Shown here: positions 59,858 to 64,000 of the stretch, piece after piece | Layout: every line of letters begins with the position of its first letter | Numbering within the stretch: position 1 is the stretch's first letter | Assembly: GCF_000526395.1 (NCBI RefSeq) | Contig: NZ_JAFZ01000001.1 | Span: 62,001 to 126,000 of the forward strand | Source: Aminobacterium mobile DSM 12262 | GTDB taxonomy: Bacteria > Synergistota > Synergistia > Synergistales > Aminobacteriaceae | DNA: 64,000 nt | Direction of reading: 5' to 3' | The notes under the pieces: model-generated | Told to the model about the DNA's origin: nothing | Database searches by the model: none | The model's input: the letters and a program-made list of their open reading frames with translations, nothing else | Made by a program: the position numbers and the translations under genes

Positions 59858-61441
59858 ATGGTAGAAAACAAGAAAAAGTCGTCAGCAAGTGGCCCAGGTC
59901 TTTTCCAACGCTTCATCAAAGGTATTGAAATTATCGGAAATAAACTTCCTCATCCGTTCTGGCTCTTCGTCATCCTCTCACTTATCGTCATTATTCTTTC
60001 ATTCCTACTCTCAAAAGCAGGGGTATCTGTCACATACATGGCTGCTGGGAAAGGAGGAGAGGCAGCAAAAGAAACCACTGTGGCCGTTACCAACTTGATT
60101 AGTTATAAAGCGCTTCGTCCTTTCTTTGCAAACTTTGTAAAAACGTATGTAGGGTTTGCGCCTCTGGGTCTTATTATGACTATGATGCTTGGGATTGGGC
60201 TCATTGAACAAACAGGCCTCATTTCAGCTCTCATGAGAAAAACTATTATGGGGGCACCCTCTTTTCTTGTCACAGCGGTTCTTGCCTTCGTAGGTATCAA
60301 CGCTAATCTGGCATCTGATGCCGGCATCATTTTTACCCCTGCCATTGGTGCTGCTGTTTTCAAAGCATTGGGGCGAAATCCGTGGGTCGGAATCGTCACA
60401 GGTTATGCCGCTGCCTCTGGAGGCTTTACCGCAAATCTGTTTATTGCCGGAACAGACGCTCTTTTAGCCGGAATCACAGAATCTGTAACTAAGGGCATGA
60501 ACATTCCTGGTCCTACCCATCCCCTTATCAACTGGTATTTCCTTATTGGAGCAACGTTTATCGTAACTTTTGTAACGACCTTTGTAACGGAACGATTCAC
60601 AGTCAAAATTCTTGGCGATACTCATGGACATGAAGATGAATCGGAACTTCTGAAACATGCTGTTACTCCAGAGGAAAATCGCGGACTTCGTTATGCCCTC
60701 ATTGCCGCTATTATATGCATCGGCCTTCTTCTCTATCTCACAGTACCTCAAGGCTCCTTCTTCAGAGCTGACGATGGCACCATTGTTCCCAAGTCTCCTC
60801 TTCTATCTGGCGTCGTAGCTATTATCTTCTTCCTTTTCTTTTTTGTGGGAATTGCTTATGGATATGGGTCAGGCAGCATCAAAGAAGCTTCTGATATTCC
60901 GAAGCTTATGCAAAAAGGATTGCAAGGCAGCCTGAGCTTTTTGGTTGTGGCATTACCTGCCTCTCTTTTCATTAACCTTTTCAACACAAGCAATATGGCT
61001 ACTATCCTTTCTGTACGAGGTGCAGAATGGCTTGAAGCCATGAATCTTGGAGGGATCCCCCTCCTTGTCATGTATATATTGCTCTGCACATTCCTCAATC
61101 TCTTTATCATGAGCGGTTCTGCAAAGTGGCTTATTTTAGCCCCCATATTCGTCCCCATGTTCTCCATGGTAGGCTTTTCTCCCGCCCTCACTCAGCTTGC
61201 CTACCGAATTGGAGACTCATCTTCAAATATTATTACCCCTCTTTCCTACTATCTTCCAGTGGTTATTGGTCTAATGGAGCAATATAAACCTGAAGGACAC
61301 ACAGAACCTGTAGGAATGGGCACTGTTATCTCTTTGGCCATGCCTTATACTATTGCTTACCTCATTTTCTTTACTCTTCAGCTTATCGTATGGTACATGT
61401 TCAACATCCCCATTGGGCCGGGAGCAAGTTTGTTTCTATAA
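59858..61441 (+). CDS. abgT: AbgT-family transporter
   Basis: 527 residues, AAAGGAGG upstream. About eleven membrane segments. Family marks: IEIIGNKLPHPFWLFVILS, FAPLGLIMTMMLGIGLIEQTGL, SDAGIIFTPAIGAAVF, and NLFIMSGSAKWLILAPIFVPMF with RIGDSSSNIITPLSYYLPV. E. coli AbgT takes up p-aminobenzoyl-glutamate; relatives export sulfonamides. In this peptide-rich setting, uptake of an acyl-amino acid or dipeptide is plausible. It has its own promoter and terminator. Confidence 0.92.
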   Translation: MVENKKKSSASGPGLFQRFIKGIEIIGNKLPHPFWLFVILSLIVIILSFLLSKAGVSVTYMAAGKGGEAAKETTVAVTNLISYKALRPFFANFVKTYVGFAPLGLIMTMMLGIGLIEQTGLISALMRKTIMGAPSFLVTAVLAFVGINANLASDAGIIFTPAIGAAVFKALGRNPWVGIVTGYAAASGGFTANLFIAGTDALLAGITESVTKGMNIPGPTHPLINWYFLIGATFIVTFVTTFVTERFTVKILGDTHGHEDESELLKHAVTPEENRGLRYALIAAIICIGLLLYLTVPQGSFFRADDGTIVPKSPLLSGVVAIIFFLFFFVGIAYGYGSGSIKEASDIPKLMQKGLQGSLSFLVVALPASLFINLFNTSNMATILSVRGAEWLEAMNLGGIPLLVMYILLCTFLNLFIMSGSAKWLILAPIFVPMFSMVGFSPALTQLAYRIGDSSSNIITPLSYYLPVVIGLMEQYKPEGHTEPVGMGTVISLAMPYTIAYLIFFTLQLIVWYMFNIPIGPGASLFL

Positions 61442-61469
61442 AATAAGAACTACTCTATAGGGGGGAATA

Positions 61470-61502
61470 CCAAAGAGGCTGCTATTAAGGCAGCCTCTTT
61501 GG
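61470..61502. terminator. Bidirectional terminator between abgT and the acetamidase gene
   Basis: A 13-bp perfect stem CCAAAGAGGCTGC / GCAGCCTCTTTGG with a 7-base loop, between convergent genes. Confidence 0.85.
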
Positions 61503-61515
61503 TTATTGGTTATTC

Positions 61516-62808
61516 TTAGCACTGGCAATAATGTTCCAACATAATGTTCCAAAGATCGAGTCTCTCTAAAACTGATCGAGGTACTAACATGGAAATCTGT
61601 ACAACCCCAGGAAGTCTGCCAATATCTACCTGACCAGTAAGGGTACATCGATTTCTAACCTCTGGCAGCATCATTCCTGTTAGGGAAACCATACGCATAA
61701 GTCCATTATCAACAGCTTCGTTAAGATTTTTCCCCGTTCCTACTACTTGAAGAGGTAAAACCTCCTGTTCGAGATCAAAACCCCACGAAGCAGCAATATT
61801 TAAAGCTTTTTCCATTATTTCTGGGGAACGAAGTTTTACAATATCCGGGAGGTCATTATGAATGGGGAGAATAATTGGTCCATCAAGAGTCAGCCCTTTA
61901 ATGACATGAACTTCAATAATTACTTCTGCTGATACATCAGTTGTGTGGCCAGCGATCTCTCCATCTCCCATCATGGCATGGACATCTCCAACATAAATAC
62001 CGCCGCCAAAAATCTTCACGGGAACAATGACGAGAGAACCTTCCACAACCTCATTCACGTCCATGTGGCCATCGGTACGATCCTTCAATGCCTCTTCAGT
62101 TAAGGCATACTTATGAGAAGCACCTACAAGGAAACTTCCAAAATCACCTGCATTATGAGATGCTGGCATAGCCACTGCTGGGCAACTCCCCATATTCCCT
62201 ACCATAGGGCGCAACGGAACAATAATACCCGGCAGATCTCCACGAGCAATAATATTTGCCGAGTACTGTCTGGATTCTGGAGGAAGAGCACTAAAATGCG
62301 CCGCATCACAAGCTATCTCTGCTGCTACATCAGGAGGAACCGTTACCGCCACATTTCTGTCTTCGTCCATCACTACGGTATAAGCACTTTCAAGCTTAAA
62401 GGGATGTACAGGAACACCACACTGTTTACAACGTATGGCATCTTCTCCTATTCCTTCTATATATGTTTCGGGATTTATGACTCCACAGGAAGGACATCGT
62501 TTCGCTACAAAAGGATCCCCTTGAAAATGCCCTTCCTGAGGCTTATCGGTGCCAGATGTAGTGGCTAATGAAAGGACATGTATTTTTCGTACTTTTAACG
62601 CAATGGCATCTCCAACCTCTGCTCCTTCCACAGCTATAGGCCGGGTCACCTCATGACCACTTGGGAAATCTGGAGTAATCATCGCTCCCCAGCATCCCGG
62701 ACTTACACGAGCAACAATAACACCCCCATCTCTCACGGGACCATCAAAAGTTTCAGAAGGATCTAAGACCCACACCATATCTCTCGTATTTACAATACTC
62801 CGAGTCAT
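61516..62808 (-). CDS. Acetamidase/formamidase family protein with zinc ribbon
   Basis: 430 residues, GAAGGAGG upstream. FmdA/AmdA family features: VARVSPGCWGAMITPDF-type N-terminal beta strands, MVGNMGSCPAVAMPASHNAGDFG, and GGIYVGDVHAMMGDGEIAGHTTDVSAEV, which carries the metal/active-site His and Glu. A zinc-ribbon insert (RCPSCGV ... RCKQCGV, about 95-130) is extra to the classic formamidase. It hydrolyses a small amide to acid and ammonia. It is one of several amide-cleaving enzymes in this island. Confidence 0.9.
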   Translation of the reverse strand: MTRSIVNTRDMVWVLDPSETFDGPVRDGGVIVARVSPGCWGAMITPDFPSGHEVTRPIAVEGAEVGDAIALKVRKIHVLSLATTSGTDKPQEGHFQGDPFVAKRCPSCGVINPETYIEGIGEDAIRCKQCGVPVHPFKLESAYTVVMDEDRNVAVTVPPDVAAEIACDAAHFSALPPESRQYSANIIARGDLPGIIVPLRPMVGNMGSCPAVAMPASHNAGDFGSFLVGASHKYALTEEALKDRTDGHMDVNEVVEGSLVIVPVKIFGGGIYVGDVHAMMGDGEIAGHTTDVSAEVIIEVHVIKGLTLDGPIILPIHNDLPDIVKLRSPEIMEKALNIAASWGFDLEQEVLPLQVVGTGKNLNEAVDNGLMRMVSLTGMMLPEVRNRCTLTGQVDIGRLPGVVQISMLVPRSVLERLDLWNIMLEHYCQC

Positions 62809-62845
62809 GATATACCTCCTTCTTTAGTCAATAGAGATCAAATTC

Positions 62846-63283
62846 TTAATACCCTTTTATAAGGGTCACAGCTATCCAAAAATTCTCAAAGGAAGTCAGA
62901 GCTTCCAATAAAATTTTTCCAGAAAGAGGTTTCTCTACGAATCGAACCATATAATCAGCCGTTTCGAAAGGAATCATTTCACCAGGAGTGGAAATAAAAA
63001 TAATGGGGAGATAAAAAAAGGCTGGCTCACTTCGTATTTCCGACAAAAGCTCCTCACAGCCATGATTAGGCAACGCACAATCTGTAATCACCACATCAGG
63101 CTCGGAACGATCCCAATATTTACCTACTTGGCGAATATAATCGAGAGCCTCATATTGATTACAAACAATGTGTAAAGAGTTAACGATCTTTTCTTCTCTC
63201 AACAGTTTTCGCATTTCTTGGGCATACTGTTGATCCCTTTCCACCAAAAGAACTTCCACTACTTTTACACGTTTACCTCCCAT
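62846..63283 (-). CDS. Single-domain response regulator receiver
   Basis: 145 residues, a lone REC domain. Acidic pocket: LLVERDQQ (Glu, Asp), phospho-acceptor Asp in VVITDCALPNHG, switch Ser/Thr in IFISTPGE, and Lys in RFVEKPLSG. It has no output domain, so it acts by binding a partner, as CheY or Rcp1-type regulators do. No histidine kinase gene is adjacent. It lies 37 bases downstream (in coordinates upstream on the strand's reverse) of the acetamidase start and reads the same way, so cotranscription toward the acetamidase is possible. Confidence 0.88.
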   Translation of the reverse strand: MGGKRVKVVEVLLVERDQQYAQEMRKLLREEKIVNSLHIVCNQYEALDYIRQVGKYWDRSEPDVVITDCALPNHGCEELLSEIRSEPAFFYLPIIFISTPGEMIPFETADYMVRFVEKPLSGKILLEALTSFENFWIAVTLIKGY

Positions 63284-63399
63284 AAAAAATCTCCCCCTTT
63301 AAAAAACCGGGGGACGACGAAAGAATCAGGGTTTTTATATACTAGCATCCATTTCCGAATTTTGCGAATTTAAAAATAAAGAGAACCGCCAATGTCCCA

Positions 63400-63438
63400 C
63401 CCTCCAAATGCTGGACAGAAAATCCAGCATTTGGAGGG
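63400..63438. repeat. Long perfect inverted repeat in an intergenic gap
   Basis: A 16-bp perfect stem (CCCTCCAAATGCTGGA with its complement, 63400-63415 and 63423-63438) around a 7-base loop, with TGTCC/GGACA also able to pair just outside. There is no T-run on the minus strand, where it would follow the CGGC gene. It may be a terminator of an unusual kind, a REP-like element or a small structured RNA. Confidence 0.8.
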
Positions 63439-63472
63439 GACACGTCACGAAGGCAGCTCTTTTTATTTTTAA

Positions 63473-63919
63473 TTAATTATACGCTAAACGTATCTCTTCA
63501 TCGCCAATAACAGCGGAGATCAGGTCTTGCCACATTGGAGAGTTCCATGTGCCTAGAGCGGAGTGAACAGTGTAGTATTTCTCAGGAATGGGGTGAGTCC
63601 CCACTACAACGTCAAGGCCAAAAGCTTCTTTAATATATTTTTTAAAATAATCAATTCTCGGACATGGAGGATAGCCAACAACCATACCTGTAGCAAGATG
63701 CACAACATCCGCTCCATTTTTCTTCATCTCTGCCGGAGCATATTCCACATTTCCACCGGGACATCCATTACACGTCGTGTACCCCACAAGTTCTAATTCT
63801 CTGTCTTTGTAACGGGCGAATCCTCCCTCTCTGTTATGAAGGGCTCTGAGACATTTCCCTCCTGCGCAAGTTCCATATCTATTACAAATAATAATACCAA
63901 TGCGTACGACGTCTTTCAT
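63473..63919 (-). CDS. CGGC-domain protein
   Basis: About 148 residues from the ATG at 63919 (GGAGGGGG upstream); the frame continues to the window edge without a clear start, but the extra part is unlikely to be coding. It has Cys-rich blocks typical of the CGGC domain family: IICNRYGTCAGGKCLRAL, GYTTCNGCPGGNVEYAP and VGYPPCPRIDYF. Such proteins are presumed to bind metal, often zinc or iron-sulfur, with no known reaction. The end of another gene may lie upstream, outside the window. Confidence 0.85.
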   Translation of the reverse strand: MKDVVRIGIIICNRYGTCAGGKCLRALHNREGGFARYKDRELELVGYTTCNGCPGGNVEYAPAEMKKNGADVVHLATGMVVGYPPCPRIDYFKKYIKEAFGLDVVVGTHPIPEKYYTVHSALGTWNSPMWQDLISAVIGDEEIRLAYN

Positions 63920-64000
63920 TCCCAATTCCCCCTCCGTCTTTATATAGTATTGACTTCTATAGGTCATCATGACGGAAACAGCCTCGCCGACGGCCACAAT

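Noticed and set aside
1-64000. tRNA, rRNA, transposase, integrase or prophage genes
   Set aside because: None could be found by reading both strands; no transposase-like proteins or terminal repeats were seen.

Overview
The window looks like a chromosomal segment of an anaerobic, amino-acid- and peptide-fermenting bacterium. The best guess is a Synergistota (Aminobacterium-like) organism. This is inference from content: many peptide, amide and amino-acid genes, TRAP and ABC importers, an iron-sulfur and radical-SAM flavour, a selenoprotein, and moderate GC. There is no rRNA, tRNA, CRISPR array, phage or insertion sequence that I can see. Genes are tightly packed on both strands, with many 1-4 base stop/start overlaps and good Shine-Dalgarno sites.

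Layout. 1-5.4 kb: the end of a Co/Ni-type ECF importer, then a metal-responsive cassette (ArsR repressor with a 13-bp operator, thioredoxin-like protein, permease, Zn/Cd-type P-type ATPase, BFD-like [2Fe-2S] protein). 5.4-9 kb: a ferritin-like/VIT1 iron exporter, a PH-like membrane protein and a purine salvage pair. 9.2-12.8 kb: FmdE plus a FecBCD-type ABC importer. 12.9-15 kb: a diacylglycerol glycosyltransferase and an exported MsrA whose catalytic position is an in-frame UGA (selenocysteine). 15-18 kb: a polar amino acid ABC importer. 18.3-22.8 kb: ketopantoate reductase-type enzyme and pstSCAB. 23-27.3 kb: birA and bioB converging with overlap, then a radical SAM/DUF4130 pair of the DNA modification/repair type. 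27.3-33.4 kb: Na/Pi cotransporter, inositol-phosphatase, glycine betaine ABC importer with a long leader. 33.5-35.2 kb: a Ski2-like helicase.

35.5-40.6 kb: a catabolic operon (GntR, DUF2848, nitrilase, TRAP DctPQM). 40.7-44.9 kb: a signalling operon (MOSC, PAS-GGDEF-EAL, ODP-type diiron sensor, soluble chemoreceptor). 45-50 kb: thioesterase, hydroxyisobutyrate-type dehydrogenase, class I aldolase, polysaccharide deacetylase, Sec59-like kinase, PHP phosphoesterase. 50.2-62.8 kb: a peptide/amide island (GntR, two isoaspartyl dipeptidases, NhaC antiporter, SSS symporter with small partner, creatininase, M28-like peptidase, AbgT, acetamidase). 62.8-64 kb: a receiver-domain protein and a CGGC protein.

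The strongest points are the selenocysteine MsrA, the ODP-chemoreceptor pair, the perfect ArsR operator, two genes whose only well-placed starts are non-canonical (AUA and CUG), and two 5' leaders that resemble known riboswitch cores without fully matching them. All homology calls are from reading the proteins; no database search was run.
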